Shown here in pieces: positions 45,130 through 57,285 of a stretch of 64,000 bases of DNA. The stretch covers positions 21,461,499-21,525,498 of the forward strand of contig JARWIR010000016.1 of the NCBI GenBank assembly GCA_029959085.1. The letters run 5' to 3'. Origin of the DNA: Nemophila menziesii. Lineage: Eukaryota; Streptophyta; Magnoliopsida; Boraginales; Hydrophyllaceae. The position numbers and the translations under genes are program-made. Position 1 is the first letter of the stretch, and every line of letters begins with the position of its first letter. The notes under the pieces were generated by a model. It saw only the letters and a program-made list of their open reading frames with translations. It had not been told where the DNA came from and searched no databases.

Positions 45130-48100
45130 TTTTTTGGTCGGTCGTGCAAGTATAACAGCTTATTACAATATCAGCCTATTCCAAGTCTCGTGAAAGCTGA
45201 CCCCAATTCCAAAGGGTTAATATGTATATACGCCGATTGCCTAGCTTGCCCGTGCGGCTCTATCAGCCAGACCGTTCCATCTTCGCGGAAGATGCTTGAA
45301 GCAAATTGCTCTGTGCTTTTCAACCATCCTGTTGATCCGCTTAATGAACGGACGGACTTTCTACCATGCTATTGGCAACGACTTTAGTCCTTGAACAAAG
45401 TCAAGGTTGTCTGAACAAATGATGGTCTTGCTACCTAGGTGAGCCAGGCTAAGTCTAGTAGTTTCGAGGACCGCGATAGCTTCCCCTTCCGCCGCCGAAT
45501 CTGTCCAGTTAGGTTTAGAAAATGTAGCTCTTTGACCTGTAAGAGTATTCCGCTTAACAATTCCGATTCCACTTTTCTCGTTCGCCGTTATAAAAGAGGC
45601 ATCACATGTATAAACAAAGATGACATTATCGAATTCAACGTCTTGCAGAGGGTCTGAGACGGGAACTCTAATAACCAGTGGCGCCGGAGGAAGGGGGAAT
45701 CCCAATTAGCTCCGAACAGGTCCTCATACCTGCATGAATCGAGAAAATAATCGTTTGTGGGTGGATATGAACTCGTCCGTGTAACATTTTCATTTTTAAC
45801 TTTCCAAATATTCCACAGTGTCAGTTGTAAACAGGCTATTAAAATATTTTCTTCCCAAATATTTTTGTCCATCGTGTCACAAATATTGGAGATCCAGTCT
45901 CCTATTTAACCATGATCATCTTCCGGTACCCGAATCTGTAAAGCGATTCCCGCCCAGACCTGTTTGGAAAAGTTACAAGATAATAACATATGTACCACCG
46001 TATCCTTCGAATTTCACACCATATGCAGTATTTGCTGTCATTACAGTGACGTCTGAATAAATTCAACTTAGTAGGTAATAAATTACGGCACACCTTCTAG
46101 TTAAAAGATCGTACTTTATTAGGAACATTGGATTTCCAAATCCTATTCCACAGTTTTGGATTATTAAGTTATGCTTGAATCGAGGTTTGTGCTGTTCCGT
46201 CCGTCTCAAGTTGTGACAATAATTTGTATCCCGTTTTAAAAGTCTACATACCAGATTTAGTAAATGGCCATATGAACGTGTCCTTACCTTCCGTCTCGAT
46301 GAGAGGAATCCTTGCCGCTTCTCCATGGACTGGAAGAGGTAGTGAATTATCAATTACGGTCCAGTCCCAACTGTTCTTCTGTGTTGTCTACAGCTGATTG
46401 ACTGTTTCAATGTTGGTCTCCAGCGGGCGGTCTTTAATAATTCCGGAGGGTAACCATTTATGATTCCAAATACTAGTAGATTCTCTGTTTCCAATTTGAA
46501 TGTATCCGTGTTCAACGAGTAAATTCCTGCCTTCTAGTAAACTAGTCCAAGACCAAGTACGACTCTGCCGGAGCTTCACATTAAGAAAGTTACCATGAGG
46601 AAAATAAATTCCTTTCAGAACTCTAGATACCAGAAGGTTAGGATTGCTAAGAATCCTCCAGACCTGTGTTGCTAGAAGTGCCCTGTTCGCCCTCTTCAGG
46701 TCTCTAAAGCCCATTCCACCTACCACTTTGGCCGCAGTCATCTTTTCCCATTCAAGCCAATGAATTTCCGTTTACCCAGAGAATTCTACCAAAACCGTGC
46801 GATAATGGAGGCCAATTTCCTGCAAAAACCAATAGGAAAAGAGAAAATAAATATAGCATAGCAAAGATTCGCCTGCAGAAGTGATTTAATAAGTATTTCT
46901 TTGCCTCCTTCCGAAAAGAGTTTAGCTATCCAACCTTTAGCTTTGTTAAAAACCTTTTCAACTATCTAATTCAGTGTTTCCATCCTAAATCTTTTGTGAC
47001 ACAGTAGTATTCCCAGATATTTCCCCAAGTCTCTCGCCTCAGTAATTTGTAGTGTTGATACGACATGTTGACGTAAATCTTCAGGAGTTTGTTTACTAAA
47101 ACAAACTGATGATTTATGGTAGTTAATCTTCTGCACGGAACAGGGACAGTAAGTATTAATGCATTCTTGGAACTCCTGCAGATCTTAACCATCCAAAGAA
47201 ATAAAGAACAAGGAGTCGTCGGCAAAAAGTAAGTGGGAGATAGTCTGGAAGTTACGCGTAATCTGAATACCTGTAATCCTTCCCTGTTCTACCTTGGTTT
47301 TCAATAGAGAAATAAGAGATTCAGTGAATAAAGCGAATAATAGTGGTGATAGTGGGTCCCCTTGTCTAATCTCTTAACCTGGTTTAAAGGGTGGTTGGCG
47401 TTCCCCATTGATATTAAGTTGAAAGGTGACTGTCAAGATACAATTCCAAATCCACTGCACCCATTTGGGCGCAAATCCCAATCTCTCTAGTAGAAGACGA
47501 ATAAATTCCCAACGTCCCTGATTATAAGCCTTAGCCATATCCAATTTAATTGCTGCAAAATTAGCTTTGTTTTTCAATTTACGTTTCATAAAGTACGAAA
47601 CCTCCTGTGCAATAACGATATTATCTTGAATGACCCTTCCTTTGATAAAAGTAGATTGAGTTGGGGATGTAATATTATTGATTAAGGCCTGTAACCTATT
47701 AGCCAGTATTTTTGCAATAACCTTGTAAACAAAGTTAACACACAAGATAGGGCGATAATCTCACACTCCTGTATGAAATTCACATTTATAAATAAGAGTA
47801 ATAATTATTTCATTCAATAACATCAAGGAGGTATTATTGGTAAAGAAGTCAACAACTAAGTTAATCAGGTCAGGTCCAATAATATCCTAGTATTCCTGAA
47901 AGAATTTATCGTTCAGGTCATCCCGGCCTGGCGCTTTGTTAGAGCTCATATCAAAGGCAGCTTGTCTTATCTCCATCTCTTCTGCTATCCTAGTCAACGT
48001 ATCATTCATCTCATTAGTCACCTTAGGGGTTATATCTCGCAAAGCTTTAGTTAAATCCGTGGGTTTCTAAGCGTGTAAAATATTAGAGTAAAAGTTATTA

Positions 48101-49283
48101 AATTGTTGTTTAATTTCATCCTCCGTTTGTCCCCAATCACCATCTGTGTTTTGTATCCCTGCAATACGGTTAAAGTTACGTCTCTGAGACGTTAGAGCGA
48201 AGAAGTATTTGGTATTTTTGTCTCCGTAATGGATCCATTGACCTCTTGCTCTATCAGACCAGTAAAGTTCTTCCCTTTTCCAGTATTGAAGCTGTTCTCG
48301 AAGACAGTGTTCCTCCAGTCGTTGAAGTTCAGTAAAGGGGGCATTAGAAATGTCAATTAATTTCCTTTCTAATTCTTTAATCTTTGTTTAGTTGTTCGGG
48401 AAGGTATGCTTACCCCAGGTTGCCAATGCGTTCGATGTAACTTCTCATTTGTGAATTACCACTTGTAATGGTGAATCATCAACTTGGCTACTCCACGCGA
48501 TGTCAATAATATCCCTACATTGTTGATGAAGGTACCAGTTTGTTTCAAAACAAAAATGTCTCATGTGTCTTTTTCCTTTGCCATTAGGGAATAGAATGAG
48601 AGGAGAGTGGTCTGACCTCACCGCCGGAGGAATAAAGACTGTCGCATTAGGAATTTTTCTGTCCATTCCGTAGAAGCAAATACCTTGTCAATTTTGGATT
48701 TAACCACGTTATTCTCCTCTTGTCTGTTGGTCCAAGTGAAATAGCTACCAAAAGTCTGAATTTCAGTTAACATGTTGTTAGAAATAAAAAAGTTAAAATT
48801 TAAAATATGTTGCTGATTTGGAGGAAATGAACTAAGCAGTTGACTGCTATTGGAAATGTCATTAAAGTCCCCCATTAAAATAATGGGACCAACGTGTTGC
48901 GATCTCCAATCTGTGAGAGTGTGATAAAGTGCTTGCCGTTCAAGATACATGTTAGGAGTATGCAAAAAGATATAATAATAATGAGATAAACTATCATTAA
49001 TTAAAACAGTAATATAAGAGGGGCATGAGTCCAAAATACTGACAGAAACCGTAGAGTCCCACATCAACAAGAAACCCCCAGAGTGATTCAGACTCCCCTG
49101 GGGGTTGACCACAAAAAAATTGTCAAAAGTTAAGTTCCTGACAAACAAAGTAGCATCAAAGTCCATTAACATAGTTTTAAAAAAACAAGCCACAACAGGC
49201 TTATACTCGCCTACCATGGATCTTAACACCTGAACTGTCAAGGGTGCTCTGATGACTTGACAGTTCCAAAACATCACAATCAT
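45128..49283 (-). pseudogene. L1-type plant LINE ORF2, heavily decayed
   Basis: In minus order: the apurinic-type endonuclease (48,618-49,283; MFWNCQ, GDFNDISN, Tyr-Phe-Thr-Trp-Thr-Asn, then Ser-Asp-His-Ser-Pro at about 48,600); RT (about 47,990-47,230; SFIKGRVIQDNIVIAQE, a Leu-Asp-Met-Ala-Lys-Ala-Tyr motif, Gly-Asp-Pro-Leu-Ser-Pro, and the FADDSLFF box near 47,215); the post-RT region (46,388-46,741; VLKGIYFPHGNF, SRTWSWTSLLEGR); a zinc-knuckle region (45,900-46,350); and RNase H (45,180-45,705; TCDASF, Glu-Gly-Glu-Ala, CSDNLDFVQ). At least a dozen stops and several frame shifts break it. The ATG at 49,283 overlaps the ORF1 stop as ATGA. The T8 tract at 45,128 marks the poly-A tail. Confidence 0.8.
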
Positions 49284-49459
49284 TCTGGGTTCGCATCCAA
49301 CACCGGGTGGCTGCTACCTCGTCTTCCCCTGCCTTCTCGCCTTTTGTTTTGAGTAGTAAACTGCGTTTTGTAAGCAATCCTCCTTTTTTTTGCACTTAAA
49401 TTACCCCCAGTTTTGAAGCGCACAGTACTGTCTTCATCTGAGTCTGAAGTAGCTGTATC

Positions 49460-49952
49460 CTATGTTGTAGATCTCCCCGCCTAGGCGTCAACTCCCCCCT
49501 CAACCGCTTACGCCTAGTTAAAAGTCTAGACGTTTTAGCCTAGCGCCTTAGTCGCCGTGGAATAGGCGCCTAACCCGTCTAGGCGCCGATTAATGGAAAA
49601 ACATGGCCGCCTAGGCGCCGATTAATGGAAAAACATGGCCGCCTAGGCGCCGATTAATGGCAAAACATGCCCCGCATAGACCTTATTGTTATTTTTCTTA
49701 TTCTCGAGAATTCTTTAATTGATATTATAACTCAAATTTTAGTATTTTTATATTTACTATAGTATTGTTAGATGAATTTTATGACTTAAATAGTTAAAAT
49801 TTCTATAATTACTACATATATATTACTAAACATACAAAATTACATAGCGAGATACAAAACCGTATAATTCCGCCTAGGCCCTGTTGTAATCCTGCCTAGG
49901 CGCTAGGCCCCGGTCGACCGCCTAGGCCGCAAAGCCGATATCTACAACATAG
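49460..49952. mobile_element. 493-bp hAT-type MITE
   Basis: The terminal inverted repeats CTATGTTGTAGAT and ATCTACAACATAG are perfect over 13 bp. The flanking 8-bp duplication GCTGTATC (49,452-49,459 and 49,953-49,960) points to the hAT superfamily. CTAGGCG/CGCCTAGG-type motifs crowd both subterminal regions, the usual arrangement of hAT transposase-binding repeats. There is no coding sequence. It inserted into the ORF1 of a LINE. Confidence 0.85.
49579..49670. repeat. 32-bp tandem repeat, 2.9 copies, in the MITE
   Basis: Units start at 49,579, 49,611 and 49,643. The first two are identical and the third has one change and is cut short. Each carries one CTAGGCG motif followed by GATTAATGG. 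Confidence 0.9.
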
Positions 49953-50314
49953 GCTGTATCAGAAGTCAGATTCTTAAACGCTGACCTAGTGGATGTATCA
50001 TTAGTATTTCCCTGGTTGTCCTTTAGTTGACTTTGCTTCTCATTCTCGTCATCACTTATAAAAACACTTTGAACAGCTTGTTGAGTAAAAGTACCCCTCC
50101 TAACCGCATCTCCAAGCACCTCATCTAGCGTAGTTCTGTTCCTTCCACGAGGTTCACCTCCCATATCTACTTCCCCTCTGGTCTCTTACGTCTCATCGGT
50201 TTCTTCTCTCCGAGGAGGGTTACCCCTATCATTCCGCCTTTTAGAACGCACTTCCCTTGCACGCCCAACATGCTGACCAGGAGGACCACCATTATCATCA
50301 CGCTCCCATTGATT

Positions 50315-50672
50315 AGTAGGGAGAAATATAAAATTAAGCCAATAATTAAACAACGTCTAGTAAAAATACGACAAAGGAATAAAACTAAGTTAACAATTTA
50401 ACATAGATTAATAAAAATATTGCAGATTTTTCTTTTTACCTAGCCACATGGAAAAAAATAATAATATATCCAGTTAGAATTAGTATACTTTGACTGGTCA
50501 TCCAATCTTTCACGATGATTACGTAACAAATTTCACTTTGCTGGTCCAATTCGTATATACTTTTGACATCATCTTTTTCTTTTGATAGCTAGCTATGACT
50601 CTTTTTCCAGATATCATGCTACTTTTTTATATTATTTTTCAAAATTTTTTTGTTTACCCGGCAGAGGATTAC
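50315..50672. other. AT-rich spacer
   Basis: Nothing recognisable lies between the LINE's right duplication and the copia LTR. Confidence 0.5.
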
Positions 50673-50893
50673 TGTTGAAGCTGAAATTGGATAAAATACT
50701 TAGTGTTCAGAAGAACACTATTCTTCCATTTATATAGAGAAATACATATAACCCTAATACACAAGGGATATTACACAATAGATAATAAAGTAAACTACCT
50801 AATGGATAATAGCATGTACTATACTACCTAATTAATAATAACATGTACTAATATCATACGGGTAATAGGGTGATGCTTTGCTACACTTTAACA
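50673..50893 (-). repeat. 3' LTR of Ty1/copia element
   Basis: The LTR is 221 bp. On the minus strand it starts TGTTAAAG and ends CTTCAACA, so the ends are inverted. The purine tract GCTTGAGAGGGAG (minus, 50,894-50,906) abuts it. Such short LTRs are usual for several plant copia lineages. No 5' LTR is present. Confidence 0.85.
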
Positions 50894-50921
50894 CTCCCTC
50901 TCAAGCTGGAGCATATATATT

Positions 50922-53900
50922 TTATGTGCCTAACTTGTTACATATATACTCAACTCTAGGTCCTCTAAGAGAATTAGTAAATAAGTCGGCTAACTGGTCA
51001 CTGGAACTAACATAAGACGTTACAATTTCTTTTGATAAAATCTTGTCTCTGGTGAAGTGACAATCAACCTCGATGTGCTTGGTACGCTCATGAAATACCG
51101 AATTTGAAGCAATGTGTATGGCAGCCTGATTATCACACACAAGTTTCATAGGATTAGGGCAAACGACTCTGATTTCTGCAAGTAAATTTCTCACCCATAT
51201 TAGCTCACAAGTGGCCAAACACATAGCACGATATTCAGATTCAGCACTTGATCTTGCTACCACGTCTTGTTTCTTGTTTTTCCATGAAACTAGATTTCCA
51301 CCCATGAAGACACAATATCCAGTGGTGGAGCGTCGATCATCTGGGCATCCTGCCCAATCAGCATCAGAATAACCAACAATTTCTGTATGACCTCGATCAC
51401 TATATAATATCCCTTTTTCAGGAGCTTCTTTGATATATCTAAGAATACGTATAACTGCTTCCCAATGACTCTCACATGGTGAATCCATAAACCGACTAAC
51501 AACACTAACAGCAAATGAGATATCTGGTCGTGTGGGACAAAGATAATTAAGCTTCCCGACTAATCTTCTGTACCTCCCTGGGTCAGTGAATAGATCCCCC
51601 TCATTGGTATGAGTTTCACATTTGGATCCATTAGGGAGTCACATGGTCGTATACCAAGCATCTCGGCCTCTTCTAATGTATCTAAGGCATACTTTCGATG
51701 TGATATGAATACTCCTTTATCTGATTGTGCCACTTCAATACCAAGGAAGTAGCGTAATTGTCCCAAATCCTTTGTCTGAAACTGCTTCTGAAGAAATGTC
51801 TTCAAATTCTGAATTCCTGATGTATCATCTCCTGTAATTATAATATCATCAACATACACAATTAATAATAGACTTCGACCAGAAAGATGTCTATAGAATA
51901 CCGAGTGATCAACTCCACAACGTGTCAAACCAAACTCAAGTAAGGATTCACTAAACCGTCCGAACCATGCCCTGGGAGATTGTTTCAATCCGTAAAGAGA
52001 TTTCTTCAATCGACACACCTTACGAGACTCCCCCTGAGCAACAAACCCTGGAGGTTGCTCCATATACACCTCTTCCTCAAGATCTCCATTGAGGAAAGCA
52101 TTCTTAATATCCAATTGATGAAGAAACCATTTACGCATAGCAGCCATAGAGAGAAAAATACGATCATAAGACATCTTAGCAACAAGTGAAAAAGTATCAC
52201 TATAATCGATACCGTAAACCTGCGAATAACCTTTAGCCACAAGACGAGCCTTCAAGCGATCTACTTTACCATATGGAGAGACTTTCACAGTAAACACCCA
52301 TCGACAACCAACTGGGGATTTTCCACTTGGAAGATCAACTAAATCCTAAGTACCATTAGAGTGTAACGCGATCATCTCTTCGACCATAGCATCACGCCAT
52401 CCAGTATCTGTAAGAGCATCTGTATGAGAAGTAGGGACAGACATAGATGATAGTGAAGTAACAAAGGACGCATAAGAAGGTGATAAATGATCATAAAACA
52501 CAAAAGAAGAAATAGGATGTATAGTGGTGCAATTTCGAATACCTTTTCGTAGAGCAATAGGAACATCTAAATCAGAGGACACCGGATCCACAGACGGCGA
52601 GCAAAGCGGTACAGGCAAGGCAAGCGGCGTTGTCGGTGGAGAAGGGTGACGAGTATAAACTTGTAAATCGGGTAGATCTAACCGAGATGTGACTGGAGGG
52701 ACTATAGAAACCGGTAAGGAGACGGGGATGTTGACAAGAGATGGTGAAATAAAGGTAGGGACCGGAAGAGCCAATGATTCGATAGCAGTATCAGATATGC
52801 TAGATGGATAGTATCATGAGGACTTAAGAAATGTAACATCAGCACATACAAACATCCGATTCAGAGAAGGAGAATAACAACGATATCCCTTCAGAAAGCG
52901 AGCGTACCCAAGAAAGATACACTTAACTGATCGAGCACCTAATTTATCCGCTCCAGGAGAAAACATATGAACAAAAGAGACACAACCAAAGACTCGAGGG
53001 GGTAATATGTAGAGAGAGTCTCTAGGAAAAAGGATAGAGAAAGGAATTTGATCATGTAAGACAGAGGATGGCATGTGGTTAATGAGATAACAAGACGTGA
53101 GAACCGCATCATCCCAAAAACGAGACGGGACATTTTATGAAGGGGAAGGGTACGAGTCGTATCTATGAGGTGTCTATTCTTTCTTTCGGCAACCCCGTTT
53201 TGTTATGGAGTGTGGGCACATGAGGACTGGTGTATGATTCCACGCTCAGACATAAAAGAGTGAAAGGATGACGAAAAATACTCTTTAGCATTATCACTAC
53301 GCATTATACGAACCGGAACACCAAATTGGGTATGAATTTCGGCACAAAATGATGTGAAAATAGAAAACAACTCTGAACGATCTTTCAATAGATATAACCA
53401 AGTCATACGAGAGTAATCATCTATAAAGGTGACAAAATATCTAAAACCAGTTCGAGACGTAGTACGACAAGGACCCCAAACATCAGAGTGAACTAAAGCA
53501 AAAGGAGAACTAGCTCGTTTATTGACACGACTAACAAAAGAGCTACGAACATGTTTTCCTAACTAACACGACTCACAAGAGAGTTCTCGAACATGATTAA
53601 GACCAAAAACCATTTTCTTCAGGGTAGGAAGCGATGGATAACCAAGACGACAATGAATCTGCTCGGGCGGAAGATCAACAAGACAAGCAGTAGAAGAGGT
53701 AACATCCATATAGTAAAGACCCCGCTCCTCACGCCCTGTACCAATCTGCTTTTGAGTCCGAAGATCCTGTACAACCACAGAGTCAGGGGTAAAGATCACA
53801 GAACAATTAAGACGCTTGGTAAGTTGACTGATTGACATAAGATTAAAAGAGAATTTAAGGAGATATAAAACAGACTCTAAGGAAATAGTAGAAGAAAGAT

Positions 53901-54285
53901 GAGCAGATCCAACCCCACGAATGGAGGTGGAAGAGCCATCAGCAAGTGTAACATTATGAGAAGGACCAGTACGAATTTAAGAGAGTAAGTGGACATTGCC
54001 GGTCATGTGATCAGAAGCACCAGAATCAATTACCCATGGACCTAAGCTAGACTGAGTGTGAGAAAGACAAGCAGTGGAAGAGCTGGCGTGAGCATGAGAA
54101 GATTGAGATGCCTGAAAAGATGCTTCCAACCTAAGAAGCTGAGAGTATCGATCCTCTGGAACAGTAAGGACACGCTCTGAAGGACCAACACCCGATAAAG
54201 AGACTTCTAACGGATCCGTCTGAGCGACATGAGCAACACCTGATGGACGACCATGCAAGTCCCAACACTTATCTCGAAGATTGAG
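50922..54285 (-). pseudogene. Ty1/copia gag-pol, 5' truncated, several stops and frameshifts
   Basis: In minus order: the Gag end (Lys-Cys-Trp-Asp-Leu-His-Gly-Arg-Pro near 54,260); retropepsin WVIDSGASDHMTG (about 54,000-54,040); the pre-integrase zinc region (Cys-Arg-Leu-Gly-Tyr-Pro, Cys-Glu-Ser-Cys); the integrase core (DDYSRMTWLYLL, Ser-Asp-Asn-Ala-Lys-Glu-Tyr, QNGVAERKNRHL; 53,150-53,500); the integrase C-terminus (RVFGCVSFVH, KCIFLGY); RT (51,560-52,300; KARLVAKGYSQ, QLDIKNAFLNGDLEEEVYM, LLIVYVDDIIITGDD); and RNase H (50,922-51,488; YSDADWAGC, ARSSAESEYRA, TKHIEVDCHF). In-frame stops occur at about 53,974, 53,560, 53,200, 52,811 and 52,346. Frames change near 53,140 and 51,500-51,560. 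It is inactive. The left edge at ~54,285 is a junction with gypsy-like sequence. Confidence 0.9.
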
Positions 54286-54289
54286 TTAC

Positions 54290-56140
54290 AATAAAAACTC
54301 ATCATAAATTATATAACAATTACAATTCAATGTTTCCCAAACCCATGTTCCCCAAATGATAAAGTCCACCACCCTAAACTCAAGCTCTAAAATGACTTGT
54401 CTTAGGGTTGCGATTCGAGTGTGTGTCATATGGATAACTCCTATAAACTCATGGGTATGACTTGTAATGTGGATAATAAAAGACTTTAGAAAGGTTCAGA
54501 GGGGCTAAGACGGATAATAGTATATTCAATTAAAACGGGTGAGAAAGCTAAAAGGCTTTAAGTAGCTTATATGAAAGAACTGGCGTATTCATTTTTCTAA
54601 CTTACTAAATCGCGTCATTGCTTCACTTTTAGTTCGTAGAATAAGTGAGTTATCAACTAACTTCAGACCTCACGTCGTAGAATAAGTGAGTTATCAACTA
54701 ACTTCAGACCTCACGTTCTACACACTGCTCAAGTCTCCCTAAGATTCAACTTGACACTTCATACGCATTGCTTATTAATTTTACATATCCTTCATTTTTT
54801 GTTTTCATGCATTAATACTAAAGCGCGTTGTGACACTGTTCAAAAACATACCCTTACTATCATTGACTTAATTGAGAATATGCTCAAATAGGGACATTCA
54901 CCATATTCTATACCAATTCTTTAATCTAAAAAATTTAATTTTTATGCTAATACACAAAAAGGAAGATGAGGACAACGAATCCCCACCCTCAACTAAAAAA
55001 TGAGCTGTGTACCCACGTCTCGAAACATACTCGATAAATAATTAAAAACTAGCACAAATATTGCACATAATAAAAATGGTAAGGAAGAAACAAAACATAA
55101 TCTCAAGGCTTCCCTCGTATGATCGATAACCAAGATAGGGTGCAGTGCTTATATCGTATGTAAACTTCTTGTATCACCATATTCGCATTCCCTTACCTCC
55201 TCTTGTGTTCCATTCCAATCAATCTTCCATCTCTAGAAATCTCTTATTATTACCTTCTCCAATTTCCTCCTCGAGTACGCTATCGTGTGAAGGTGTTCAT
55301 TCAGGAATCTTTTTTTTATTTCCAAACTTGAACACTTCTTAATCTCACCCAATACCCTGCTTTGATTCTTCTTCATCTCCCTAACACTCGATGGTGTCTC
55401 TATTCTTTTTGTCATCTCTTTTGACCCCCAACTCAAAGGTTTAAACACTTTTGAACTATCTTATGATTATAGGTAATTTAAGTGTTATTTGGGCTGGAAA
55501 GGTGTAAGGATAATGATTCTTTATTTGGGTATGATGAACTCTTGCTTGGATGATATGGATTTAAGAATTTCTGAAAAAAGATTTGGAAATTTTTGGTTTT
55601 GATTTCTCAGATTCTAGATGTTGTAGATTGATTTGGTGGTGTTGAATCTTGTTTAGAAATATGTAAGGAATGATTTAGATATGAATTTATGGTGATTTGG
55701 TGGTGTTTTGATGTGAAGTGAAGGCTTGGTAAAGTTTCAATGGTGCTTCATGGAATTTGGGTGTCTTGGGAAAAAGTGAGGTTTAAGATTTGTGAGATAA
55801 AAACTGAACAAACCTCCTCCTCAAGAAATATGTCGCGGAACGAACCATGTTCCTGTTTTGTGGAGTGCGGGTTGCCGGTTTACTCTCCTAACTTACTGTT
55901 TTGCACCGTCGCGTCCCTTTATACATTTGACGACACAGATGGAAACCGGGTTCCTATTTTGCAAAATCAGGATACAAGTTGCCTCTTAAAAAATCTATTG
56001 CGAACCGTCGCGACCCTTGTCGCGTTTGTCAATACCGTTCGAGACCAGGCCCCCACAAGTTCACACGAGATACGTACGAGACCCCCACATGCACACACGA
56101 GATACGATGAGGTCCCCACATGTACCCACACGAAGTACTA
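54290..56140 (-). mobile_element. internal fragment of the gypsy-like family
   Basis: On the minus strand, 54,340-55,000 matches the family's 3' region (CTAAACTCAAGCTCTAAAATG corresponds to the GAGTTTGGGGTGG landmark on the other strand), and 54,985-55,040 holds a decayed GAGTC hairpin. About 55,050-55,440 is the coiled-coil gene remnant, and 55,450-55,750 is the conserved segment also seen at 18,205-18,570. No LTR remains. It is cut at the left by the copia element. Confidence 0.55.
54634..54715. repeat. perfect 41-bp tandem duplication
   Basis: Units 54,634-54,674 and 54,675-54,715 are identical and start TCGTAGAATAAGTGAG. The other family copies have a single unit here, so it is a local duplication. 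Confidence 0.9.
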
Positions 56141-57264
56141 AATCTCCTTATGATAGACAAAAAATAAAATGAAAAACGTGTATGTGTATACTCAATATAC
56201 AAAAATCTACTTGACATGGAATTTATCAAACCTTCTAATACTAGAAGGCGTGTAAGTAAAAACATAGTCTTTTGAGTTATTTAAACAATTTATAGTCATG
56301 CATGCATATCTTATGGATATAATGGAATTGATAAACTAATTTAGCAATGAACATGAAATTAAAGAAAAAAGATTAAAAATATTTGTACCCCTACGGTATG
56401 TTTAGATTCATAGAGGTACACTTATACACTATAATGCCATGCCTACTAAGATTAATGATAAAGTAGGGTTCTGATAAACCTAAAAGAATATGTAAATACA
56501 TACATACACATATACTAAAGAGTATAAACCTTCTAGTGCTTGTTTAACAAACTTGATCTATGCATACTTTCTATAAATATTTATACTTGATAACGATAAC
56601 AATAACATATGTCATATATTCAGGAATTATGACAAACATATTGTAGATGAACGCATAAATTTGGAATATTACAGTTATAAATGAATGATGTTTTTATATG
56701 CATGTTGAACTCATTTCAAATGATTACATATACATATGCTACTATTTAATGCCACTAATCGTTATCTAAACAATAAGTTATGTGACATGATTTAATTTTT
56801 CATGGGATAATATATGGTAGATAGAAAATATATACATACCATACCATATAGATGAATACAGTTTCTATATATTATATTTTCTAACAAATGTGTAAAACAT
56901 TATGCAATCTTTGTATCGTGTATGCGGATTCCGTGAAGAATAACAAACACTAAGAACGAATATATTTAAATTAAGGTACAAGATGAAACCTACTTACCTC
57001 GTATACAATAGTTTAGCATAACCATTCACAATTCTCAATCACAAATCTCTGGATTAACCTATAACAAAAAATTTGACAGTTAAATCTTATACATTAGAAT
57101 ATTATCTTGAACAACACTTAAATGTAAAACTCGATGGATGACTTAATATATCTAAAACAAATGAGTTCCTAAATTAATTTAATGTCCCCATCTTCCATTT
57201 TTACCCCTAAGCTCAACCCAAAGAAAAGTTAAATAAAAACACTAAGGTATTATATATATATTTT
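56141..57264. other. AT-rich intergenic DNA
   Basis: There is no coding texture, LTR edge or inverted repeat that I can support, only short AT-rich runs. A TATATATATATTTTTT stretch at 57,250-57,266 abuts the 3' end of the next LINE. Confidence 0.45.
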
Positions 57265-57285
57265 TTGTCATCGTAGAGTAAAATG

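Larger units (their letters stand above)
49280..50306 (-). pseudogene. LINE ORF1 C-terminal part, 5' truncated and split by a MITE
   Basis: Reading minus from 50,306, an Arg/Gly/Pro-rich basic segment (GPPGQHVGRAREVRSKRR), one in-frame stop near 50,190, then Arg-Thr-Thr-Leu-Asp-Glu-Val-Leu-Gly-Asp and a Thr/Ser-Asp-rich stretch. The MITE (49,460-49,952) interrupts it. Beyond the MITE the frame continues (Ser-Asp-Ser-Asp-Glu-Asp, then Lys/Arg-rich) to a TGA at 49,280-49,282. The upstream CCHC and RNA-binding domains are missing because the insertion is 5' truncated. Confidence 0.6.

Noticed and set aside
45106..45657. + strand ORFs of 72-93 codons
   Set aside because: They are antisense to the RNase H end of the LINE on the minus strand.
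49579..49670. CRISPR-like array
   Set aside because: The 32-bp units are contiguous with no spacers and lie inside a plant MITE.
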